This document shows, piece by piece, positions 42,204 to 49,483 of a stretch of 64,000 bases of DNA. This DNA comes from Gammaproteobacteria bacterium (lineage in GTDB: Bacteria > Pseudomonadota > Gammaproteobacteria > Ga0077536): assembly GCA_024234975.1 (NCBI GenBank), contig JACKNH010000006.1, positions 228,254-292,253 on the forward strand. Direction: 5' to 3'. The position numbers and the translations under genes were made by a program. Each line of letters starts with the position of its first letter. The first letter of the stretch is position 1. The notes beneath the pieces are model-generated. The model was given only the letters and a program-made list of their open reading frames with translations. It was not told where the DNA came from and did not search any database.

Positions 42204-42788
42204 TTACTTCATCGATGACGGGTAGCGTTGCTGATAATCCACCAGCGTGGCGTCAGCTTCCGCCTGCTGGTCAGGGGTGAAGGTCTCTTTCAACGTGGCC
42301 AGCGCCGCAGGCGCCTCTTCGACACCGTTCGCAGCCGCCAGACTCATCCAGGCATAAGCGCGTATCGGATCCTGTGAAACCGGCCCGCCATCGCGATACA
42401 ACTCGCCGACCTTGAACTGTGCCGGTCCCCAGCCGCCTTTCGCCGCCTCGATGAACTGCGTGGCCGCTTCGCGCATATTGATTCTGACGCCAAGGCCTTC
42501 CTCGTAGATGAGTCCGATTCGGTAGTTGGCGTCAGGACGGTTATACCGGGCTGCTTCCTTGAACCAGGCCAATGCCTGCTGGAAATCCTTCTCAACACCG
42601 CGACCGCCGGCATACATGGCGCCCAACGCCATCATGGCCCGGTGGTCACCCACCTGAGCGAGCGGAATAAAACGTTTGGCTGCACCGGCGAAATCGCCGG
42701 CCTCGAAAGCGGCGATGCCTTTATCAAAATCGTCGGCGACGACCGTCGTGGAGCAGGCGATCAACAACAGGAAAATGAACTTGCGCAT
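42204..42788 (-). CDS. Exported Sel1-repeat protein
   Basis: A 194-residue protein with a signal peptide (MRKFIFLLLIACSTTVVADD) and about three Sel1-like helical repeats, recognised by the pattern A-x2-LG-x2-Y-x2-G-x-G-V (LGAMYAGGRGVEKD, IGLIYEEGLGVRIN, VGELYRDGGPVSQD). These repeats form superhelical scaffolds for protein interaction. It is periplasmic by prediction. It ends four bases from the shc stop, convergently, so both transcripts must terminate within genes. Function unknown. Confidence 0.85.
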   Translation of the reverse strand: MRKFIFLLLIACSTTVVADDFDKGIAAFEAGDFAGAAKRFIPLAQVGDHRAMMALGAMYAGGRGVEKDFQQALAWFKEAARYNRPDANYRIGLIYEEGLGVRINMREAATQFIEAAKGGWGPAQFKVGELYRDGGPVSQDPIRAYAWMSLAAANGVEEAPAALATLKETFTPDQQAEADATLVDYQQRYPSSMK

Positions 42789-42839
42789 GCACTAAATATA
42801 ACGCGCATCACCGCGGATTCAAAAACCGCCGTCCTGAAG

Positions 42840-42864
42840 CCGGTACCCGCCCCGCGGGTACCGG
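42840..42864. terminator. Perfect 11-bp hairpin, REP-like
   Basis: CCGGTACCCGC (42840-42850) and GCGGGTACCGG (42854-42864) with loop CCC, followed by AATCCATGG. It lies downstream of the SDR gene (minus strand) and upstream of the Sel1 gene. No T tract. The GGAATCCATGG edge resembles the repeat at 10883-10985. Confidence 0.5.
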
Positions 42865-42880
42865 AATCCATGGCACATGG

Positions 42881-43696
42881 TCAGGGCATCGGATGCCAGC
42901 CGGCGTCGGCCCAGAGCTGGCCGCTCACCGCGGAGTTCGTAATCATGAAGCAGATGGCGTCGGCGATTTCATCGGTACGAATCAAGCGGCCGAGCTGCGT
43001 GGCCGGCAGTACGTTGGCTTCGATGTACGCATCACCCATGGCCCGTACCATCGGCGTATCGGTAAAGCCGGGGTGGATCACGCCGCAGCGGACACCGTAG
43101 AAAATCGCTTCCTTCATCAGCGTTTCCGCCGCGCCTTCCAGGCCGGCCTTGGCCGTGGAATAGGAGATCTGGCCCTTGTTGCCTTGCGAGGAGACCGAAC
43201 CGATGAAGATGATTGCGCCCTGCAGGCCTTCGGTGGGATGCCACTTGCCCACCCCGCGCTCGGCGCGATCCTGCGCAAGGTTGGCGACGGTTTCCAGCGC
43301 CCAGTAGATCGGCGCGATCAGATTGACCTCGGTGACGAGACGGAAATTCTCAACGGGATAGACATCGGCTTGCTTGGTGTTCTTGTCGATTTTGACCGCG
43401 AGCCTGTCGCGGGTGATACCGGCCGCTGGAATACACAGATTCACCACGCCATAATCGCGCCGCATGGTTTTGAACACTTCGCGGCGGAAGTTCTCATCGG
43501 TGGTATTGCCTTGGAATGGACGGGCAATTTCATGGCCGTTGATGGCATTCAATTCCGCTGCCACTTCGTTCACTGCTTCCGCCATGTCGACCAGCGCAAT
43601 GCCACGAACCCCGCGTCTGGCGAGTTCAGCGGCGGTGGCGCGGCCGATACCGCTGGCGGCGCCGGTAATCACGGCAATCTTGTCTTTGATAAGCAT
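42881..43696 (-). CDS. SDR-family oxidoreductase
   Basis: Short-chain dehydrogenase of 271 residues from the ATG at 43696 (MLIKDKIAVITG). The frame stays open far upstream to 44080, but that part overlaps the lipase gene and is not coding. The cofactor motif is TGAASGIG; LVDMAE after strand 2 favours NAD. The NNAG position reads IPAAGITRD. Catalytic residues are Ser in IGSVSSQG and YSTAK. It carries a 20-residue insert (DRAERGVGKWHPTEGLQ) before the catalytic serine strand, which is unusual for FabG-like enzymes. Substrate unknown. Confidence 0.88.
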   Translation of the reverse strand: MLIKDKIAVITGAASGIGRATAAELARRGVRGIALVDMAEAVNEVAAELNAINGHEIARPFQGNTTDENFRREVFKTMRRDYGVVNLCIPAAGITRDRLAVKIDKNTKQADVYPVENFRLVTEVNLIAPIYWALETVANLAQDRAERGVGKWHPTEGLQGAIIFIGSVSSQGNKGQISYSTAKAGLEGAAETLMKEAIFYGVRCGVIHPGFTDTPMVRAMGDAYIEANVLPATQLGRLIRTDEIADAICFMITNSAVSGQLWADAGWHPMP

Positions 43697-43870
43697 CTTC
43701 AGGGTCTCCGGACTGAATTCAGGTTTCCGCCGACGAATTCGCCGGCCCTTCGAGGATGATTGTATCGTTATTCTTGTGCGCCGCAATATTTTTCGCCGGA
43801 ACCGGCGGTTGGGCGGGGTAATCAACCGTAAATTCCCGCCGGCACGCGCTGGTACGCGGAGCGGTTGCCG

Positions 43871-44821
43871 ATGACGCGCTTCGACCGTGGATTTGCCGCA
43901 GTATTCACGCCGGAAATCAGCGAACGCTATTTCCACCCGCGCCCGGCGGCCCGGCCGACACTGGACGCGCAGACATTCAATCTGCCCCTCGCGTGGTGGT
44001 TGGCCGAGTTGTCCAGGCTGTGCTACGCCCGCGACCCCGGTGAAATCGGCGGCACGGTGGCCGATGTCGGCCGTGATCATTGGCTGGGTGAAGTCGGATT
44101 AGCCGAGGTTGCAACGCTGGAGCGGTCGCCGGGGCATCTGTCCGCAATCGTGGTCGATGATGCGCATGGCGCAGTGTTCGGCCAGGGCGGCGCCCGCTGC
44201 GTTGTTTTCCGCGGTACCGACAGCATGCAGGACTGGTACGACAATTTCCGCGCGGTACAGGTCGCGATGCGAGGCAATGGCCAGGTGCATGCAGGTTTCC
44301 TGTCCGTGCTCGACCTGGTATGGACGCCGCTGCTGCCGTGGGTGACGGCCAGCCCATATCCATTGCTCATCACCGGTCACAGTCTGGGAGGCGCACTGGC
44401 GGCGTTGTGCGCGACACGGTTGGCGGAACTGAGCATCGCGTTCGCTGCCTGCTATACCTTCGGCGCGCCGGCGCTGGGCGACCTCGCATTCGCCACCAGT
44501 ACGGAAAAACTCAATATTCACCGCGTGGTGCATCATCTCGATATGGTTGCAATGTTACCGGTGTCGCTCGGACACGTGCGTTGGGAACACGCAGGCAAGG
44601 CCTGGTATTGCCTGCCGGGCGGTCGTTGTCTCGGACCGCTGTGTGAACCTGACCTGGATAGCCTGCGGCAGCAGGAGGGATGGCGGCTGGATGCCTTTGC
44701 GCTGACCCGGTTGATGACCGGCATCGGCGGGCAGGGCGTGGAGGTGCCGGAGTTCATATCGGATCACGCGCCGGTCAACTACACCGCTGCGGTTGAAGCG
44801 GCGATCGCTGCCACGACGTGA
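43871..44821 (+). CDS. Class 3 lipase
   Basis: Lipase of the fungal class 3 type, 316 residues, no signal peptide. It has FRGTDSMQDWYDNF (oxyanion region), the nucleophile elbow GHSLGG with S171, YTFGAPALGD, and HLDMVAMLP with the catalytic Asp. The final His probably lies in SDHAPVNYT. The ATG at 43871 is used; a TTG at 43865 precedes it. It is convergent with lpxR, eight bases apart. A role in membrane or storage-lipid turnover is plausible. Confidence 0.88.
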   Translation: MTRFDRGFAAVFTPEISERYFHPRPAARPTLDAQTFNLPLAWWLAELSRLCYARDPGEIGGTVADVGRDHWLGEVGLAEVATLERSPGHLSAIVVDDAHGAVFGQGGARCVVFRGTDSMQDWYDNFRAVQVAMRGNGQVHAGFLSVLDLVWTPLLPWVTASPYPLLITGHSLGGALAALCATRLAELSIAFAACYTFGAPALGDLAFATSTEKLNIHRVVHHLDMVAMLPVSLGHVRWEHAGKAWYCLPGGRCLGPLCEPDLDSLRQQEGWRLDAFALTRLMTGIGGQGVEVPEFISDHAPVNYTAAVEAAIAATT

Positions 44822-44829
44822 GCGAAATC

Positions 44830-45918
44830 TCAGAACGTCCACGATAAGCCGATGGAGCCGAAGTTATGAAACTTCGGCTGATTGCGGAATTCCCGCGTGC
44901 GCCATACCTGGGCATAGGAGAGCTTCACGCCACGGTACAGCAGGCTGCCACCGACAATCAGGTCGCCTACGGCGTGGCGCTTGTTGACGGAGTGACTGTC
45001 GCGAAACGTATTGCCATCGAGGAATAGATTTCGGCCCACGAGACGGCCGGCGACCGCAGCGAACAGATGGGCGCCGAATCGCGATTTCAGGTTCAGCCGC
45101 GGATCGGTATTGTCGACCGGGCCGCTGACCTCACCGCCGGGCCGAATCATCGACAGACCGAAATCCGCCGGCAGATTCCAGCCGAAACGCGCTTCGATCC
45201 CGGCATTGCCATAGATATGCACGTTACCCAACGCGCCACCGTAATGACTGATGAGGTCGTAGCCGATGCCACGCGGATTGGTGGATTGCAGCAGACGTCG
45301 CTTGCGCTCGATGACAATGTTGAACCCCGGTTCGTTGCGCAGCTGATTCGCCCAACCCCGGGCGGTAGGAATGTCGCGAACCTTGTGGACGAAGTTCTGC
45401 GCATCGCCGCCCAGCGCGGCCGGGCCCACCACGCCGAACACGAGTTGCACGGTATCCATGCGATGCAGGTTTTTGTTATGAAATGCGACCGAGAAATTCA
45501 ACCAGCCGGCGTACGGGCGGTCATCGGTGACGAGTTCGGCGACGGAGATATCGGCGGGCGTGAAGATCTGCTGGTCGAGTGAGAACGAGACATTGCGTTG
45601 CAGACCGGTTTCGTTGATGAAGGGCATGGCATCGACCAACGGCGATAACCAGCGCGGGATCCTGCCCGCTTCGCGATACTGGGTGAGATCGCCGGAGATC
45701 CAGCTCAGTTTGACGCCATTGGTGTAACTGCGGTCCGAATTGCCAAACAGATCGTTCTCGAACATCACCGACGCAGTCCAGCTATCGTTGTAGGGGAGTG
45801 CCGTGGATTGCGCGAGTACGCAGGCAGGCCGCAGAATTATGGCCACCAGCATTGCCCACAGGACACGGCCAATGGGATGTCGCAAGCATTGCGCTGGAAG
45901 ATTGCATTTCGAAATCAT
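44830..45918 (-). CDS. LpxR-family outer-membrane lipid A 3'-O-deacylase
   Basis: Outer-membrane beta-barrel of 362 residues (DUF2219/LpxR). The signal peptide starts MISKCNLPAQ and ends ACVLAQS. The mature part opens with SVMFENDLFGNSDRSYTNGVKLSW, the LpxR N-terminal signature that contains the catalytic Asn and calcium ligands, and later has DDRPYAGWLN. The C-terminus ends in Phe (SIGLSWTF), the BAM recognition signal. The family removes the 3' acyloxyacyl chain of lipid A. The start at 45918 is chosen because the longer frame to 46113 lies over msrA. Confidence 0.9.
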   Translation of the reverse strand: MISKCNLPAQCLRHPIGRVLWAMLVAIILRPACVLAQSTALPYNDSWTASVMFENDLFGNSDRSYTNGVKLSWISGDLTQYREAGRIPRWLSPLVDAMPFINETGLQRNVSFSLDQQIFTPADISVAELVTDDRPYAGWLNFSVAFHNKNLHRMDTVQLVFGVVGPAALGGDAQNFVHKVRDIPTARGWANQLRNEPGFNIVIERKRRLLQSTNPRGIGYDLISHYGGALGNVHIYGNAGIEARFGWNLPADFGLSMIRPGGEVSGPVDNTDPRLNLKSRFGAHLFAAVAGRLVGRNLFLDGNTFRDSHSVNKRHAVGDLIVGGSLLYRGVKLSYAQVWRTREFRNQPKFHNFGSIGLSWTF

Positions 45919-46003
45919 GGGGTCATTATTGTAACCGCACGAAACATGAAGCTGACCCTGCGGCTGAATGTGCGCGGCAGAGCAAGCGAAGGAGGTTGTT
46001 GCC

Positions 46004-46639
46004 ATGAGGCTACTCGATAAATACGTCAGTCTGCCGGAACCCGGTGATGCATTGCCGGGCCGTGCGCAACCCATGCCGGTGCGCGAGCGCCATGTCGTGT
46101 CAGGGCGCGCCATCGATGCAATACCCCCGGCCGGCGCGCAGGAAGTGGTGCTGGGAATGGGCTGCTTCTGGGGTGCAGAGCGTCGCTTCTGGCAACTTCC
46201 CGGCGTGTATGTGACCGCTGTTGGCTACGCGGGCGGACTCACGCCCAACCCGGAATACGAAGAAGTCTGCAGTGGAATGACCGGCCATACCGAGGTCGTG
46301 CGAGTGGTTTACATGCCAGCAGAGCTGCCGTTCACCACACTGCTGCAGACCTTCTGGGAGTCGCATAATCCGACCCAGGGTATGCGCCAGGGTAATGATG
46401 TCGGCACGCAGTATCGGTCGGCGATTTATTGTTATGACGAGAAGCAACTGCTCGCCGCGGCGCGCTCACGCGACATCTATCAGCAGGCGTTGACCGCGCG
46501 TGGTTTTGGAGAGATCACCACGGAAATCAGGAGTGCGCCGACGTTCTACTATGCGGAGACCTACCACCAGCAATATCTTGCGCGGAATCCAGCGGGCTAT
46601 TGCGGGCTGGGTGGTACCGGAGTCAGCTGCCCCGGCTGA
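46004..46639 (+). CDS. msrA: Peptide methionine sulfoxide reductase MsrA
   Basis: Reduces methionine-S-sulfoxide in proteins. It has 211 residues. The catalytic motif is GCFWGAE, preceded by an N-terminal extension of about 50 residues. YCGLGGTGVSC at the end carries resolving Cys. GYAGG, GHTEVV and the ESHNPTQGMRQGNDVGTQYRS block are typical of the family. GGAGG stands nine bases before the ATG. It is divergent from lpxR, 85 bases apart. No signal peptide, so it acts in the cytoplasm. Confidence 0.95.
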   Translation: MRLLDKYVSLPEPGDALPGRAQPMPVRERHVVSGRAIDAIPPAGAQEVVLGMGCFWGAERRFWQLPGVYVTAVGYAGGLTPNPEYEEVCSGMTGHTEVVRVVYMPAELPFTTLLQTFWESHNPTQGMRQGNDVGTQYRSAIYCYDEKQLLAAARSRDIYQQALTARGFGEITTEIRSAPTFYYAETYHQQYLARNPAGYCGLGGTGVSCPG

Positions 46640-46683
46640 TGTTGATGTAACCGGTTCAGGCCAGGCAGGCAGTCACATCTCGG

Positions 46684-47571
46684 CTACTTGGTGACGTAAC
46701 TGCTCGCGCCGGGTTGGCTCGGGCTGCCGTCACGCAGGGCATTGGCGGTCTGCGCGAGATCACCATCGAACACCACTTTGCAGCGCAGGCCACTGGGCAG
46801 GCGCCCATCGGGATTGGGCAATGTCAAACGTACGGTAAACGTCCCGCTGGCGGGATCGATGACGCGGTCGACGCGGGTGACAGTTCCGGTATAAGCGTCG
46901 GACTGTGGCAATTCAGGCACGATGCGCGCCCGCATGCCCGGCTTGATCGCGTCGAACAGTTGCAACGGCGCGACGACTTCAACACGCAATGGATCGATTC
47001 GGGCGACGCGCAGAATGGGCTGCTCGTCGACCCGTCCACCCGGTTCGATGAAACGTTGCAGGACGACGCCGTCGATGGGGCTGCGGATCTGCCGCTGTTC
47101 CATGTCACGCTGAGCGAGGTTGAGTTCCAGTTCGGCGATTCGGCGTTTTTCCACCGCCGCGTTGTAATCGTGTTGCGCGACCCGCGCGCGGGCTTCGGCT
47201 TCATCGCGATCCTGCTGCGGAATGACGCGCTTGTCCCACAGTTCATTCTTGCGTTCGAGTTGGCGTCGGGCGAACTCCAGTGCTGCTGAGCGGGCCTGGA
47301 TTTCAGCTTCCAGTCGCACGCGCGTCTGCGCCAGTTCGACCTGGGCCTGCTGCACCTCGTTCTGCAATTCGGCGACCACTTCCTCCGCGACCACGCTGTC
47401 GGCCCGGTCGACCTTGACGGTTTGAATGACGCCGCTGACGGGGCTGGCGATATCCACCACCATGTCGGGTTCCAGCAGGCCGTCGAGTTCTGTCGCCATC
47501 GATGGCGCCGTCAATGACATGGCTGCTACCGTGAGTAGCGCTACGTTGATATTCCGGGAAAGGAGCTGCAT
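46684..47571 (-). CDS. HlyD-family periplasmic adaptor
   Basis: A 295-residue adaptor of the RND/HlyD type. The signal peptide starts MQLLSRNINVALL and ends APSMA. The lipoyl half (DIASPVSGVIQTVKVDRADSV) is followed by a long alpha hairpin (LAQTRVRLEAEIQARSAALEFARRQLERK) and the second half QIRSPIDGVVLQRFIEPG, then a beta-barrel. The start at 47571 is chosen for the signal peptide; the frame extends to 47658. It is the last gene of the LEPR-XLL operon and starts 25 bases after the REC-GGDEF-EAL stop. It probably contributes the periplasmic part of an export route with the two HlyD-like proteins upstream. Confidence 0.88.
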   Translation of the reverse strand: MQLLSRNINVALLTVAAMSLTAPSMATELDGLLEPDMVVDIASPVSGVIQTVKVDRADSVVAEEVVAELQNEVQQAQVELAQTRVRLEAEIQARSAALEFARRQLERKNELWDKRVIPQQDRDEAEARARVAQHDYNAAVEKRRIAELELNLAQRDMEQRQIRSPIDGVVLQRFIEPGGRVDEQPILRVARIDPLRVEVVAPLQLFDAIKPGMRARIVPELPQSDAYTGTVTRVDRVIDPASGTFTVRLTLPNPDGRLPSGLRCKVVFDGDLAQTANALRDGSPSQPGASSYVTK

Positions 47572-47596
47572 GGTCGGAAATGCCTTCTGCATTGGG

Positions 47597-49465
47597 CTAG
47601 AACTGCGATGCGGCGGCGCCGCTGTCCGTCCGCGGGAATCCAGCTTGCCGGCTGACACTGCCCGCGCTACCCGAATAGGTGTTCAGCAGTGCCATGAAAT
47701 CAGCATGTGGCAGCGGGCGGGCGACGAGGAAGCCCTGGTAGCTGTCGCAGCCACCAGCGGCGAGGAAATCCCGTTGCGCTTCGTTCTCCACGCCTTCAGC
47801 AGTGACCGTGAGTCCAAGGCAATGCGCCAGCGCTACGACGGCGTTGACAATGGCGCCGTTATCCTTGTCCTCGATGACTGTCGACACGAACGAACGATCG
47901 ATCTTCAATTCATCGATTGGGTATTGTTTGAGATAGCTCAGTGACGAATAGCCGGTGCCGAAGTCGTCCAGCGAGATCCTGACGCCTTCGTCATGCATGG
48001 CGTTCATCAACATCGCGGATTGACGGGTTTGCTCGAGCAGAACGGATTCGGTGATCTCCAGGATGATGCGTGATGGCGCCGCGCCGGTGGCGGCCAATGC
48101 GCCGCGCAGCTGCTCGATCATGTCAGCGGCCATCAATTGAATCGGCGAAAGATTGATCGCGATTTCGAGGTTGCGGTAACCCGCTCTGGCCAGCGTTGCC
48201 TGCTGGGCACACGCGGTATTGAGCACCCAGTTGCCAATGGTCTTGATGAGCCCTGATTCCTCGGCCAACGGAATGAACTCCGCGGGTGTGACGAGCCCGC
48301 GTACGGGATGCAACCACCGAATCAGCGCTTCCGCGCCAATGATGGCGCCGGTGCGCAATGACACCTTGGGCTGGTAGTACATCTGCATTTCGTTGCGTTC
48401 GATGGCGCGTCGCAACGCGGTTTCCAGGCTCAGCCGTTCCACCGAACGCTGGTTGATGTCGGGGGAGAAGAACGCGCAGCTGTTGCGGCCACGCTGCTTG
48501 GCGACCTTGGTGGCGCTGACGGCGTTGTGCAGCAACGTCACGCAGCTGTCACCGTCGCCGGGCGCAAGGGCAATGCCGATACTGGTGCTGACAAAAACCT
48601 CGGCATCGTCAATCCGGAACGGCTTTTCGCAGAAGCCCAGAATTTTCCGGGCCAGATATTCCGCCTGCTTGGCCTTGGTGACGAAAGGAATCATTACCGC
48701 GAACTCGTCAGCGGTCAAACGGGCACTCAACATTGAATCACGGCCGGGCAACTCTTCCTGCACCATCAGCTCGGTGATCTTCACCTCCAGCCTGCGGGCA
48801 AATTCCTTCAGCAGCTGATCGCCGCCACCCATGCCAAGGGAGTCGTTGACCCGCCCGAACCGATCAAGGTCAATATGCAGCAGTACTGCGCCACTGGAAC
48901 GGTTCTCGCAGCTCTGGCACATGGCGGCAAGATCAGCCATGAATTTCTTGCGGTTCGGCAGTCCGGTCAACGGATCCAGATTGGCCTGACGGTCCTGGAA
49001 TTGCTTGTAGGCGAGGGTATTGCGCAGTCGCAGATGAAGTTCGCTGGCATCCACCGGTTTCTGCAGGAAATCCGTTGCGCCAAGCTCCAGTGCCTGCAGC
49101 TTGGTGTTGGAATCACTGGCTGCGGTCATCACGATGACAGGCAGGAACTGCAGTGCCGGGGTGCTACGGACAGCTTGCAGCAGGTCGAAGCCACTGACAT
49201 GCGGCATCATCAGGTCGAGCAATAATGCATCGGGTTCGTAGGCAAGGATCTCGCGCAATGCCAGACGCGAATCATTGATGCCGAGAAAATTCTGACAGCC
49301 CACGTCTTCAAGGAAAGTCTGCACAACTTCCGTCATGATCGGCTCATCATCGACCATGACGATGCGCGCCTCGGCCATCAGCGAGCGCGCATGCTGTGTC
49401 AGCGTGTCCTGCGCTGCCGGTTCGGCGAGGTCTATGCTCAGATCATATTCGGGGGTCGGGGCCAA
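47597..49465 (-). CDS. REC-GGDEF-EAL response regulator (c-di-GMP enzyme)
   Basis: A 622-residue regulator. The receiver domain is residues about 33-150 with acceptor D84 (LLLDLMMP). Next is GGDEF (about 160-335), whose active site reads LTADEF (250-255) in place of GGDEF, so cyclase activity is doubtful. The EAL domain follows (about 345-600), with E379 in GAEALIRW, DDFGTGYSSLSYL and KIDRSF intact, so it should be an active phosphodiesterase. The start is a TTG at 49465 with GAGGA upstream, 18 bases after the kinase gene. It is the natural partner of that kinase: phosphorylation would adjust c-di-GMP around the giant surface protein. Confidence 0.9.
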   Translation of the reverse strand: MAPTPEYDLSIDLAEPAAQDTLTQHARSLMAEARIVMVDDEPIMTEVVQTFLEDVGCQNFLGINDSRLALREILAYEPDALLLDLMMPHVSGFDLLQAVRSTPALQFLPVIVMTAASDSNTKLQALELGATDFLQKPVDASELHLRLRNTLAYKQFQDRQANLDPLTGLPNRKKFMADLAAMCQSCENRSSGAVLLHIDLDRFGRVNDSLGMGGGDQLLKEFARRLEVKITELMVQEELPGRDSMLSARLTADEFAVMIPFVTKAKQAEYLARKILGFCEKPFRIDDAEVFVSTSIGIALAPGDGDSCVTLLHNAVSATKVAKQRGRNSCAFFSPDINQRSVERLSLETALRRAIERNEMQMYYQPKVSLRTGAIIGAEALIRWLHPVRGLVTPAEFIPLAEESGLIKTIGNWVLNTACAQQATLARAGYRNLEIAINLSPIQLMAADMIEQLRGALAATGAAPSRIILEITESVLLEQTRQSAMLMNAMHDEGVRISLDDFGTGYSSLSYLKQYPIDELKIDRSFVSTVIEDKDNGAIVNAVVALAHCLGLTVTAEGVENEAQRDFLAAGGCDSYQGFLVARPLPHADFMALLNTYSGSAGSVSRQAGFPRTDSGAAASQF

Positions 49466-49483
49466 GCCTGCGTCCTCAAATAG

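Noticed and set aside
42881..44080. A 399-residue version of the SDR with an N-terminal extension
   Set aside because: The extra 128 residues are Arg-rich, overlap the lipase gene and the divergent intergenic region, and the Rossmann fold starts at 43696.
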